Assembly (NCBI GenBank): GCA_910584875.1
Contig: CAJUDA010000009.1
Location: 24,145-88,144, forward strand
DNA from: an uncultured Eubacterium sp.
GTDB taxonomy: Bacteria > Bacillota > Clostridia > Lachnospirales > Lachnospiraceae
Direction: 5' to 3'
Length of the DNA stretch: 64,000 nt
The notes below the pieces were generated by a model that saw only the letters and a program-made list of their open reading frames with translations, searched no databases and was not told the origin of the DNA. This document shows positions 46,655-54,564 of the stretch, in pieces (the first letter of the stretch is position 1; each line of letters begins with the position of its first letter). The translations under genes and the position numbers were made by a program.

Positions 46655-47161
46655 AATCCCCAGCTGATCAAAGAGGATCACATAAAAGCAATAAGCCGCT
46701 ATGATCAGAAAACAGGATCCGGTATTCTGCAGCAGAAAGCAGAGAAAATATGCCAGGGAACTGATCACAAAGATTTCCACGACCAGCTGCAGCAGCACAA
46801 AAAATCCCACGGGAACAAATCTTTGAAATACCACGAAAAACAGGGTGACTGCCACACTGTACAATACAAATGACAGGCAGAACGATCTCAAAAAATCCAA
46901 TGGCCTGTGATACAGATATAGCAGTTCATTCCCCTCACAGTCCACAAAATCATGAAACAGTAAAAGAATCCACCAGGCAGAAAACAATGGGATCCAGACA
47001 TGGAGTTGCTGCAGGACGATAGGCTGAAAGACCTCTGGCTCCTCTCGATAATGAAAATGAAACAGCAGGATTAGCCCTGGCAGGATAAGATACAGTACCA
47101 CAAGCGGCAGCATCACCGCCGCTTTTTTCTTTCGTAACCGCTGTAATGTCAAATCACTCAT
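46514..47161 (-). CDS. ABC transporter permease
   Basis: 215 residues from the ATG at 47161 (AGGGAG upstream), four bases after the ATPase stop. Six membrane helices, start KKKAAVMLPLVVLYLILPGL, no conserved permease loop that I recognise. By position it is the second membrane subunit of the ABC set encoded here. Its last 47 codons overlap the convergent gene. Confidence 0.7.
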   Translation of the reverse strand: MSDLTLQRLRKKKAAVMLPLVVLYLILPGLILLFHFHYREEPEVFQPIVLQQLHVWIPLFSAWWILLLFHDFVDCEGNELLYLYHRPLDFLRSFCLSFVLYSVAVTLFFVVFQRFVPVGFFVLLQLVVEIFVISSLAYFLCFLLQNTGSCFLIIAAYCFYVILFDQLGILRFLSVFPESAEAVAENTALIRNSLTAAFFFAAAGFISSRFRRILK

Positions 47162-47165
47162 ACGC

Positions 47166-47882
47166 TCAGACTCCCTTGATCTTTGCCAGATATCCATCCA
47201 CCAGATCTGGTTTTTGAGGTTCCCCATTCTCATTCACTTTTCCCTCTGCAAACCAGCAGGCTTCCTCCACTGTCGTATCTGCCAGTATCTTTCCCTCATT
47301 CATTATGATCACCCGGTCACAGACGGATTCCACATCTTCCACAATATGAGTCGATACCAGTATCGTCCGGTTCTCCCGGATATTAGTCAGACAAGAGCGA
47401 AACCGGATGCGTTCCTCCGGGTCCAGTCCTGCTGTCGGTTCATCCAGGAATATAATGTCTGGATCTCCCAGCACTGCCTGTGCGATCCCGATCCGCCGCT
47501 GCATTCCCCCGGAAAGCCGGCTTACCCGTTCTCTCCGGCGGTCTTCCATATTTACCAGCTCCAGAACCCGTCCGATCTCCACTTCCCGCCGCTTTTTCGG
47601 GATCTTTTTCACAGCGGCAAAATAATACAGCATATCATATACGGTCATCTCCCGGAACATACCAAATTTCTGTGGCAGATAACCGATCCCGCCCTGTTCT
47701 CCCTCAAAAGAAATCACCCCCGCATTCACCGGATACAAGCCAAGAATACATCGCAGTAATGTCGTTTTGCCTGCCCCGTTCGGTCCCAGAAGTCCATAAC
47801 AGCCGCGATCAAACTGAAGGGAAATATCTTTCAGCACTTCTCTCTTTCGAAATCTCTTTGATACATTTGTCAACGTCAGCAT
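47166..47882 (-). CDS. ABC transporter ATP-binding protein
   Basis: 238 residues, GAGGAGG before the ATG. Walker A GPNGAGKTTLLRCILG, Q-loop PQKFGMF, signature SRLSGGMQRRIGIAQAVLG, Walker B IIFLDEPTAGLDP, and STHIVEDVESVCD (H-loop). Typical of ABC-2 exporters or immunity pumps. Works with the two membrane proteins that flank it. Confidence 0.93.
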   Translation of the reverse strand: MLTLTNVSKRFRKREVLKDISLQFDRGCYGLLGPNGAGKTTLLRCILGLYPVNAGVISFEGEQGGIGYLPQKFGMFREMTVYDMLYYFAAVKKIPKKRREVEIGRVLELVNMEDRRRERVSRLSGGMQRRIGIAQAVLGDPDIIFLDEPTAGLDPEERIRFRSCLTNIRENRTILVSTHIVEDVESVCDRVIIMNEGKILADTTVEEACWFAEGKVNENGEPQKPDLVDGYLAKIKGV

Positions 47883-47894
47883 ATATGACCTCCT

Positions 47895-49868
47895 CTATTG
47901 GATGCAGTCCAGAAATGTCTGCCCATCCACAGAATTGCCAGTATCATTCAGATACTGCACCACTTTACGTGCCACATTCTGGACTCCCCGTTTCCGCATC
48001 TTCAGAACGATCGTATCACGGAACCGGGATACCTCATCCTGATCATACCCTTCAAACCACATTTCATCTTTATTCAGTGTCAGTTTCGAGGCATCGGTAT
48101 CTGCTGTCGGCCGGATAAACAAAAATGCCTCCTTCATCGTTTCCTTTCCTTCTGCTTTGATGCTGTAGTCCAATATATCATAAGGATCCATATCATAACC
48201 ATTGATGAGGATATAATCCTTATACTCATAGTACGTACCCAGAGCGCTGTTAAATGCCATGCTCCCCGGGATATTGATCACCTTTTTTCCCCGGACCGTA
48301 AATTCTTTCTGGATGCCAAGAAACTCATACAGCTTTTCTACTTTTGTTTTCATTTCCTCTGACAGAAAATAACTGGTGTTTTCATAACTGTCGGGCTGCA
48401 GGGGATACGCCACGCAGGAAACCCCGTCCACATCCTTTTCTTCATAAAATCCATACAGCAGGATCACTTGATCCGTCCTGCCCTCCAACACTCCATTATG
48501 TTCTTCCAGATTGCTGACAACCGGCTTCTGTCCCAGTCCCCGGATCCGGTAATCCGCCTCTGGCGCATCCCCGCCGACAAAGACCATATCCTGATAGATC
48601 TCGCGGAATCCAGCCTGGGGATAATAAGGAAAAAGCCCAGGAAGGAAACACGCCTTGCTGTTTGCATAAAATGTGGCGCTGTGCCCCTGATAGGAAAAGC
48701 ATATGGTTTTCACTGGAGTCATGCTGCTGTTATCGACGGTGACATAATCTCCCTCCTGATGAAACGAAAGGTTGTTTCCCCTGTCATCCACAACATCCCG
48801 GATACGATATCCATGGTAGAGGGTAAAAATATATTCGGGCAATGTCTTCTCCGCCCGGATCGTCATTGTCACCACCGCTTTCAGTTCCTTCTTCATGGAT
48901 AATTCCATATCATAGGCGGACACGGTAAATGCTGCTTTCTCTTTTTTGCCCCCCTCATCCATATTGTATTTTGCTTTTTCCATGATGACGGAATCCGGAT
49001 GATCTGCCATCAGCAGCACACTTCCCTTATCCTGCACCTGATATCCTGTTATGAAGACAACAGCAGCCATACCGATGCCATAAATCATACGGATCCTTTT
49101 TTTATCACGCAGCAGCCCCCAGCCAACTACGAAAAGGGCAAGTAAAATCCAGAAAAGCATGGCAGCCGCACGATAGGCCTCCAGCGGCATCCCGTACAAC
49201 GCATCTGAAATAGCTGTGATATCGGCTGGAATCAGATAAATCAGATCCCGTAAAGCAAAGACCGGAATATGGAAATTGATCTGGCAGTCTAAAAGCAGAG
49301 CCGCCGTGTTCGGCAAAATCAAAAAAAGAATCCCCAGCATAACGGCATATCCGGCAAAACGGTTAGCCAGCTTTGAGATCAGAGTTCCGATGCTGGCAGA
49401 TGCCAGCGACAATAAAAAGATATCGATAAAAAGCATCTTTATGATCTCTTCTGCATAAAAACCAGGAGTATGTAACGACTGATACCCAATCCAGAGATAG
49501 ACAGAAATATTCAATGTATGTACCACAACAGCCGTCCCCAGAACCAGCAGCTGGTTACTGCGGATCATCCCACCGGATGCCCCCCGCACACGCAGGATTT
49601 CATCCATGGAAACTTCTCTTATCTTTCTCATAAATTCATAACTGATAAAGAGGAAGAAAATAAAGATCAAAAAACAGATTTCCTGGATATCTTTAAAATA
49701 AAAGGCGGGATATGCCATTCCAGCGGCATCAGAATTATGTACTACCTCCATAAAAGACTGGTACAGACGGACCAGAATTACATTTTCGACAGCGAGAAGC
49801 AGAAGCCATGGTATCACAACACTGGGTGACTTACAAAATAGTTTTATTGTGTTCCCGTAACACTTCAT
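47895..49868 (-). CDS. ABC-2-type membrane protein with large M1-like extracellular domain
   Basis: 657 residues, GGAGGATAAC before the ATG. Residues about 15-290 contain six membrane helices as in ABC-2 permeases; from about 300 on is a soluble domain of beta strands (AYDMELSMKKELKAVVTMTIRA) that resembles the N-terminal half of M1 aminopeptidases. The HExxH zinc motif is absent, so the domain is probably a binding or docking part rather than a peptidase. Similar fused proteins accompany ABC ATPases in many Firmicutes. It lies downstream of a secreted peptide gene. Confidence 0.75.
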   Translation of the reverse strand: MKCYGNTIKLFCKSPSVVIPWLLLLAVENVILVRLYQSFMEVVHNSDAAGMAYPAFYFKDIQEICFLIFIFFLFISYEFMRKIREVSMDEILRVRGASGGMIRSNQLLVLGTAVVVHTLNISVYLWIGYQSLHTPGFYAEEIIKMLFIDIFLLSLASASIGTLISKLANRFAGYAVMLGILFLILPNTAALLLDCQINFHIPVFALRDLIYLIPADITAISDALYGMPLEAYRAAAMLFWILLALFVVGWGLLRDKKRIRMIYGIGMAAVVFITGYQVQDKGSVLLMADHPDSVIMEKAKYNMDEGGKKEKAAFTVSAYDMELSMKKELKAVVTMTIRAEKTLPEYIFTLYHGYRIRDVVDDRGNNLSFHQEGDYVTVDNSSMTPVKTICFSYQGHSATFYANSKACFLPGLFPYYPQAGFREIYQDMVFVGGDAPEADYRIRGLGQKPVVSNLEEHNGVLEGRTDQVILLYGFYEEKDVDGVSCVAYPLQPDSYENTSYFLSEEMKTKVEKLYEFLGIQKEFTVRGKKVINIPGSMAFNSALGTYYEYKDYILINGYDMDPYDILDYSIKAEGKETMKEAFLFIRPTADTDASKLTLNKDEMWFEGYDQDEVSRFRDTIVLKMRKRGVQNVARKVVQYLNDTGNSVDGQTFLDCIQ

Positions 49869-49901
49869 TGTTATCCTCCAAAGATATTATATTAAAAATC
49901 T

Positions 49902-49942
49902 GAACTCCTGTAATTTCGTGTACTTCCTGTTTACAGGAGTTC
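49902..49942 (-). terminator. Terminator/attenuator between the secreted-peptide gene and the ABC genes
   Basis: GAACTCCTGTAA pairs perfectly with TTACAGGAGTTC, followed on the minus strand by a T run. It would let the peptide gene be expressed much more than the ABC genes. Confidence 0.8.
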
Positions 49943-49961
49943 AAGTTCTATCTAAATATAT

Positions 49962-50309
49962 TTATATTGTTACCCTGATGTATCCGTTTTTGACCCACCC
50001 TCTCCATAAAGCATTTTTGGATCCTTCTTTTCTTATAAATTCTCCTTTTGTACCATCTGACAAGAATTTTTCCGATCTTGATACATGCCAAAGTTTAGGG
50101 TCCTTGATCTGTGCCTCATATGCGCCATTCTTTCCACCAATGGAATAATAGAAATGAGCTGTTTTTGATTTACCCATAGCCCTTGTATACGAAGATTCAC
50201 CGTTATAGGACCATGTCGCATCATATGCCGCAAACGCATATTCTGAAGTTATCAGCATCAGAGCAAGCAACATAATCCCTGCACCAATCCTTAGTTTCAT
50301 TTTCTTCAT
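49962..50309 (-). CDS. Small secreted protein, candidate bacteriocin-like peptide
   Basis: 115 residues from the ATG at 50309 (AAAGGAG upstream). A signal peptide (KLRIGAGIMLLALMLITSEYAFA) ends at AFA-AYD. The mature 85 residues are rich in Tyr, Trp, Lys and Gly, with no cysteine: TWSYNGESSYTRAMGKSKTA then LWRGWVKNGYIRVTI. The TWSY start and KSKTAHFYY vaguely recall lactococcin-972-type bacteriocins, which also come with an ABC/large membrane protein pair, but the match is weak. It has a consensus promoter with upstream direct repeats and its own terminator before the ABC genes. Another role (adhesin, SH3-like secreted factor) is possible. Confidence 0.6.
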   Translation of the reverse strand: MKKMKLRIGAGIMLLALMLITSEYAFAAYDATWSYNGESSYTRAMGKSKTAHFYYSIGGKNGAYEAQIKDPKLWHVSRSEKFLSDGTKGEFIRKEGSKNALWRGWVKNGYIRVTI

Positions 50310-50379
50310 CTTATTTTCTCCTTTCCATTTTCTTGAATTTTTTATTTGTTTATCCAAATATTGCAATATTCTTAATAGC

Positions 50380-50408
50380 AGTGTAGCACGCGCCATATAC
50401 CATGTCAA
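50380..50408 (-). promoter_or_regulatory. Consensus promoter of the secreted-peptide gene
   Basis: TTGACA, 17 bases, TACACT on the minus strand. Confidence 0.85.
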
Positions 50409-50415
50409 GCGCAAT

Positions 50416-50447
50416 GCGACGAGCGGTCAAAAAACGCGACGAGCGGT
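50416..50447 (-). promoter_or_regulatory. Two direct repeats upstream of the peptide promoter
   Basis: ACCGCTCGTCGC occurs twice (50436-50447 and 50416-50427 on the minus strand), 20 bases apart, ending 8 bases before the -35. Two identical sites on one face of the helix beside a promoter are typical of LytTR or other response-regulator activators of peptide loci. Confidence 0.7.
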
Positions 50448-50535
50448 AATTAAGTGATTCGTTATTACGAAAAAGAGTTCTCGATATACGCATTGATTTC
50501 ATTTACAGCCTTCTTTCATAAATGTAGTAAAATGC

Positions 50536-50705
50536 TTGTGGAGAGTAGTGGTTGCTACCCTCCTGCCTTTGATTACACGGTTACGCTGTCTATTCTTCTC
50601 TCCTGCACCTCACGGTGTAAACCTTAGGAATTGCTTTGGGAATTTGTCGGCAACTACGCCTCTTGAGAACTTTCACTCAGACTTACAGCATGCCCGTCAT
50701 ACAAT
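50536..50705 (-). ncRNA. Structured noncoding segment, possibly a mobile-element RNA remnant
   Basis: Minus strand: a hairpin GGAGGGTAG-CAACCA-CTACTCTCC (50540-50563), a CACC-GTGA-GGTG hairpin, and a purine-rich stretch AAGGTTTACACCGTGAGGTG give a compact fold. It encodes no plausible protein. The style (short stems near an element end) reminds me of the right end of IS200/IS605 elements, where the tnpB-guide RNA lies; no tnpA or tnpB is present. The identity is a guess. Confidence 0.35.
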
Positions 50706-50745
50706 AAAAAAGAGATGGAATCTGTAGCCTGTCCCATCTCTTTTT
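50706..50745. terminator. Terminator after the 16S-like mosaic
   Basis: AAAAAAGAGATGG pairs with CCATCTCTTTTT with a 14-base loop; it would end minus-strand transcription of the 16S-like segment. Confidence 0.8.
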
Positions 50746-50785
50746 ATAAAACCATTTAGTCTCTTCGTTTAGAGTCTGTCCTACT

Positions 50786-51002
50786 GTACGCCCAGTAAAT
50801 CCGAATAACGCTTGTCCCCTACGCATTACCACGGAACGTCCATGCTTTGCTGTTTCTACATAAGCTTGTCCATTTACAATGTCTGCGCTCGTTGCCGGAC
50901 TTAACCCAACATCTCACGATACGATATCGCTTGTCCATTTGACTTGCATGTGTTAGACATTAGGCACGCCACCAACGTTCATCCTGAGACAGGATCAAAC
51001 TC
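50786..51002 (-). pseudogene. Scrambled 16S rRNA fragments
   Basis: Read on the minus strand the segment starts like 16S rRNA (complement of AGGATCAAACTC, then of TTCATCCTGAGACAGG and GCACGCCACCAACG), which is the first 50-60 nucleotides including the usual 27F site. It then jumps to the 1060-1115 region (complement of GGACTTAACCCAACATCTCA) and after a spacer to the 515-565 region (complement of CCCAGTAAATCCGAATAACG). The order 5' end, 1100, 530 is not genomic order, and bases differ at positions that are nearly invariant in real 16S. GCTTGTCC recurs at the junctions. So it is not a working rRNA gene. Confidence 0.85.
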
Positions 51003-51028
51003 ATTTTGGAGAATGAATTTTTGCAGAT

Positions 51029-51083
51029 GCCTTAACCTAGTTTAATCTATGTCACAAATTTTATGTAGTCACTAGGTTAAGGC
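51029..51083. repeat. Inverted repeat upstream of the 16S-like mosaic
   Basis: GCCTTAACCTAGT (51029-51041) pairs perfectly with ACTAGGTTAAGGC (51071-51083). It stands between a small ORF and the mosaic, where a terminator or a leader stem might be. Confidence 0.7.
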
Positions 51084-51089
51084 TTTTGC

Positions 51090-51254
51090 TTACCATACCG
51101 CTTGTTTAAAACAGTAAAGAACGATAATAAAAAAAACAAGTTTTACTACCCCTCTTACCATTTCATCAAAAAACCCATTCTGTTTTAAAAATTCATATAC
51201 AGAATTGAGTTTCCGTCGTAGAAGTATGGCAATCCTACATAAGAAATTTCTCAT
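51090..51254 (-). CDS. Small membrane protein, possible
   Basis: 54 residues from an ATG at 51254 preceded by GGAGG with 5-base spacing. Amphipathic basic N-terminal half (RRKLNSVYEFLKQNG) and a hydrophobic C-terminal helix (VKLVFFIIVLYCF). Size and layout would fit a type I toxin or a small membrane regulator; nothing else supports that. It is just upstream of the inverted repeat and 16S-like segment. Confidence 0.35.
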   Translation of the reverse strand: MRNFLCRIAILLRRKLNSVYEFLKQNGFFDEMVRGVVKLVFFIIVLYCFKQAVW

Positions 51255-51299
51255 AGGAGCCTCCATTCTCTTCATTACGAAGAACACTATTTGGTTGTC

Positions 51300-52496
51300 A
51301 AGTTACATATAATATAAAAAATTATAGCATGTTTAACTCATATTTGCAATATTCAAGGTCATATTTTATTCTCTATCTTCATATCTTGTAAGTAAAGTAT
51401 GTTGTTTTTAAAATAACAATCCTATTGAATTTAGTAATTAAGAAAAGAAATTTGCGTGTTTTTTTCAAAAAAATCATGTGAAATATCATGGTTCTTTTTG
51501 TGTCATAACTAGCAAGATGTGAATAGAAGATGGAAAATAGATATGGATATAAAAAAGATTCTCTTTTCGGATTTGCGATAAAAGGATGGGAAAACATAAA
51601 ACACATTATACCTAAGGATTATTTATCCAAAATGAGGCAAAAGAAAACATTAATTAGAATAGCATGGTTGAAGAAAGATCAGAATTCAGGAATATTGCCT
51701 TTTTCCATTATATCATTCTTTCACATACAAAATAGATAAGCTGGAAATGAAGAAATAGATAGATAAAGGGAGAATTAGACCCCCGTCCTCTCACACCATA
51801 TTACGTGTCCAAATTGATACAAATATTTCTTGGGTGCTATCGTTTTTACATTTACGGCAAACGCAGTAAAATCAACACTTTTCAGAAAGGCAGATGCACC
51901 CATGCATGGGCGGTTATCGTCTTTTGAGAGAGTTTTACCAATATACAAACACGGAAACTCTGTATATTATCAGGCAAAAGAACCCCAGAACAAAAATTCG
52001 CACTCTCGCTAATGTAAAAATGCCTTTAAAAGCACACGGAAATAATGTAACTTTAAAAGCTATGTAGTGTCAAAAGTGCCGTGTTTACGGGCTTTACAGG
52101 CTTTCCGTGTCTGTATCTGCCGAGGAAAGAGACACCTTTGGAAGCCAAGGTTATCTCTCCCGGCACAAGGATCTGCCCCTGCCCTGTTCAAACCTTTTAA
52201 CGATTGCCCGCTATCGTTAAAAGGGGGTGCAAATTTGGAGGGCGAAACAGCTTCCGAAACGGAAAAAAGACTCAAAAACCGAAAAAATAAAACCGTCGAA
52301 TCCGCGGAATGGCTCATTTCCACGCATTTCTGCGGTTTTCCATTGTATCAATTTCGGTGTTGTGATGTTTCTCTGCAACTGCGGATATAGTCCCGATAAC
52401 AGCCATCTTATATTTTTGAATTTTTTCCTTCTGAACCGAGAAGAACAAAAGGCAAGATATAACATAAGTTACAAAAACGACTTAACATTTCCCATT
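51300..52496. other. AT-rich gap with mobile-element-like noncoding DNA
   Basis: I see no convincing gene in about 1.2 kb. A plus-strand frame at 51530-51739 (KKDSLFGFAIKGW) has no good ribosome site. From about 52030 base composition rises, with a hairpin CCTTTTAACGA/TCGTTAAAAGG (52193-52223); this higher-GC stretch reminds me of noncoding parts of conjugative or mobilizable elements, but I cannot name it. Confidence 0.4.
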
Positions 52497-52760
52497 TCAT
52501 TTTTCTTTCTCCTCTGTACACTCACTAATGTACTTCACTTGAATTTGATAGCAATCATTCAAATAGAAAAGTGCTTTTTTTATAAAGAATCCCTCTCTTT
52601 CTTCTTTAGTAAATAGTCCATCTATGCCATCATATATGATTTCGGGCATAGGCACTTTAAAAACAATACCAAAATATTTAGATTGTTTCTTGTAATCTCT
52701 CCATAAATCTTTTCCTATAAATCTGCCTAAATTTTCAAGGATTTCTGGCCCTCTTTGCAA
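52497..52760 (-). CDS. Uncharacterised protein of the accessory island
   Basis: About 87 residues. The only reasonable start is a TTG at 52760 with GAAGGG upstream; the frame stays open a further 11 codons to a stop. It reads LGRFIGKDLWRDYKKQSKYF then IYDGIDGLFTKEEREGFF: charged, soluble, no motif I know. It follows the 169-codon frame on the same strand by under 40 bases, so it is probably the last gene of the island operon. Confidence 0.5.
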   Translation of the reverse strand: MQRGPEILENLGRFIGKDLWRDYKKQSKYFGIVFKVPMPEIIYDGIDGLFTKEEREGFFIKKALFYLNDCYQIQVKYISECTEEKEK

Positions 52761-52789
52761 ATCCAGAAAATACCCTTCTGATGTTTTAT

Positions 52790-53269
52790 CTATTTAGGCC
52801 AAAAAGAAAAACCATTAACACAGTAATCTGCCTCACCTAAATATCCCAATCTTTTTGCCAACAAATGAAAATGCCCATTTTGTAATATTTGTTCAGGTGA
52901 AATCAATCTATTATCATAGTAAGACTCCAATTTATCCTCCCGCAGCATGAAATGAATCTTATTTTTCTTCAAAAAATCGGAAAACTCATTTTCTATAATT
53001 AGCAACTCCCTTAAAGGCCACAGTTCTTTAGGTTGACCGATATGTCTGCTTAAATGAAAAACATATATTTCATCTATAATATCTAAATCCGCATATTCGG
53101 TTATAAAATCATCTATTAAACTTTCATATTTATCCCAATCAGAATGAAAGCCACATAAACATTTCTCGCTGATATCATGCATTGTTTCATAAACAAACAT
53201 CTTATCCACATCCATTAATGTAGCAATATCTTGTTCCATATCTCTGTAAGTTTCAGTCCGAACAATCAT
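52790..53269 (-). CDS. Uncharacterised soluble protein of the accessory island
   Basis: 159 residues from the ATG at 53269 (AAAGGAG upstream, 10-base spacing). Mixed, acidic: DMEQDIATLMDVDKMFVYE, IDDFITEYADLDIIDEIYVFHL and DNRLISPEQILQNGHFHLL. The last looks like an RHS/DUF-like helical end, without recognisable family. It lies 39 bases after the ART-like gene and may be its immunity or partner (inference from spacing). Confidence 0.6.
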   Translation of the reverse strand: MIVRTETYRDMEQDIATLMDVDKMFVYETMHDISEKCLCGFHSDWDKYESLIDDFITEYADLDIIDEIYVFHLSRHIGQPKELWPLRELLIIENEFSDFLKKNKIHFMLREDKLESYYDNRLISPEQILQNGHFHLLAKRLGYLGEADYCVNGFSFWPK

Positions 53270-53308
53270 ATGACAACATCTCCTTTCCCACTTTTTCAAA
53301 TATTCTTT

Positions 53309-54097
53309 CTAATAATCTACCTCTTTTGTATATGGAATCAGCTCCAATATGTTTTCTTTTGGAAAATCAAATTCAGTCATACTCGTAAATTGAATATCAT
53401 ATTTAAAATCAAAAAAATATTTAGCTGCGTAATGTGATACAAACTGATAGAGAATTGTTTCTTTCTCAAAATCTACCACATCGGCAAATGGCATCCTAAA
53501 TTTTACGACAAAAGCTTCTCCCTTATTCTTTAGGGGAGCATACAATTCTGGATGACTATCTTTTAATGCCCATCTCGCAATCTCTCCACCAATGCTCTCA
53601 CAAAACTGCTCACAACCAGCACTGCCTTCCTGATCTATCTGTCCCATATCAGAAAAGAAACACAATTGAGCCTTTCTACTCACCACAGAATATTTCCTCT
53701 TATATTCTTTTTCTACAAGCCTCATTATCTCACACTTGCTTTGTACATCAAAGCCAATACTATCCAATGATTCAATGAGAAGGGAACTATAAGCTTTCCA
53801 TTCATTAGTTTTTAATCCTTGTGCAAAAACCTGCGATTTACTTAACATTTTTGTAGCATGATATAAAACCAATTCGTGACTTTCCATGCCAAAAACTAAT
53901 CTTTTATAAAATGGTTTTGATAAATATGAAAAAGGGCCATAATAATCTTCAATAGCACACCGTACATCGTTCTTATAACATATATTATTATTTTTGATTT
54001 TATCAACTTTCTCTTTCGGTAATTTAGAAAAATCCGCCAAAATAATATTTTCTATCTCATTTGGTATTGTCCTCAAGTCAACTACATCTATCAGCAT
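53309..54097 (-). CDS. Uncharacterised protein, possible ADP-ribosyltransferase-like fold
   Basis: 262 residues. The middle reads VLYHATKMLSKSQVFAQGLKTNEW, which resembles the LYHGT...GL start of ART/PARP-like folds, and LCFFSD and EGEAFVVKF-like strands (GEAFVVKFRMPFADVVDF) could be the later strands with a Ser/Asp. The final Glu-type motif is not clear. If real, it would modify a protein or nucleic acid with ADP-ribose, as in many toxins. The composition is AT-rich as in its neighbours. This is a structural hunch only. Confidence 0.35.
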   Translation of the reverse strand: MLIDVVDLRTIPNEIENIILADFSKLPKEKVDKIKNNNICYKNDVRCAIEDYYGPFSYLSKPFYKRLVFGMESHELVLYHATKMLSKSQVFAQGLKTNEWKAYSSLLIESLDSIGFDVQSKCEIMRLVEKEYKRKYSVVSRKAQLCFFSDMGQIDQEGSAGCEQFCESIGGEIARWALKDSHPELYAPLKNKGEAFVVKFRMPFADVVDFEKETILYQFVSHYAAKYFFDFKYDIQFTSMTEFDFPKENILELIPYTKEVDY

Positions 54098-54104
54098 CCA
54101 TTCC

Positions 54105-54524
54105 CTATCTCTTCGTAATCATTTTTTTGCCAATATTCATTATAGGTTTTCGGAACTTTATAACCCCTGCCACTGCTGCTACCGATGCAAGAATTTGTAA
54201 AGTATAATTTTTATGGTTATTCAGCTGTTTTTCATAAAATTCTTTGTTCTCAGTATCTTTCTGATACCGTTCTTTCTTCATTTCAGCCATTCTATCCCTG
54301 ATAGCCTGTCTTTCAACTTCCGTTTCAGCCTTCGCCATATTCTCCTTTAATATTTCATACTCAATTGAATCGGCTTCCTTTAATATTTCCAAATACTTAT
54401 CATTCGAGTTTATTATTTTGCTATCGAACTCTGTTACTTCTTTTAACGCATTCATTGTGGCATCTTTATATAAATTTGCTTTACGAAAAGAACTCTCTCT
54501 TTTACTTATTTTTGTATCTGCCAT
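54105..54524 (-). CDS. Coiled-coil protein with C-terminal membrane helix
   Basis: 139 residues, AAGGAG before the ATG at 54524. Long charged helices (LYKDATMNALKEVTEF...AEMKKERYQKDTENKEF) and a C-terminal hydrophobic helix (NYTLQILASVAAVAGVIKF) followed by basic residues. It would be tail-anchored. Unknown function; sits 7 bases before the possible ART-like gene, so likely co-translated. Confidence 0.6.
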   Translation of the reverse strand: MADTKISKRESSFRKANLYKDATMNALKEVTEFDSKIINSNDKYLEILKEADSIEYEILKENMAKAETEVERQAIRDRMAEMKKERYQKDTENKEFYEKQLNNHKNYTLQILASVAAVAGVIKFRKPIMNIGKKMITKR

Positions 54525-54564
54525 GTTCAAGACTCCTTATTATTCATTTGGTTCAACCTTAATA

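Noticed and set aside
47895..49868. An active M1 aminopeptidase
   Set aside because: No HExxH motif in the sequence.
50536..50727. A plus-strand frame of 63 codons here as a protein gene
   Set aside because: Its start lacks a ribosome site, and the opposite strand holds a dense hairpin structure and a terminator; the frame is likely a by-product.
50786..51002. A functional 16S rRNA gene
   Set aside because: Only about 220 bases, order scrambled and invariant bases changed; no 23S, 5S or tRNA neighbours.
51830..52012. A 60-codon frame as a real gene
   Set aside because: No ribosome site or recognisable sequence.
52067..52390. A 107-codon plus-strand frame as a gene
   Set aside because: No ribosome site, poor composition and a hairpin inside; similar frames are often wrongly called in mobile-element noncoding DNA.
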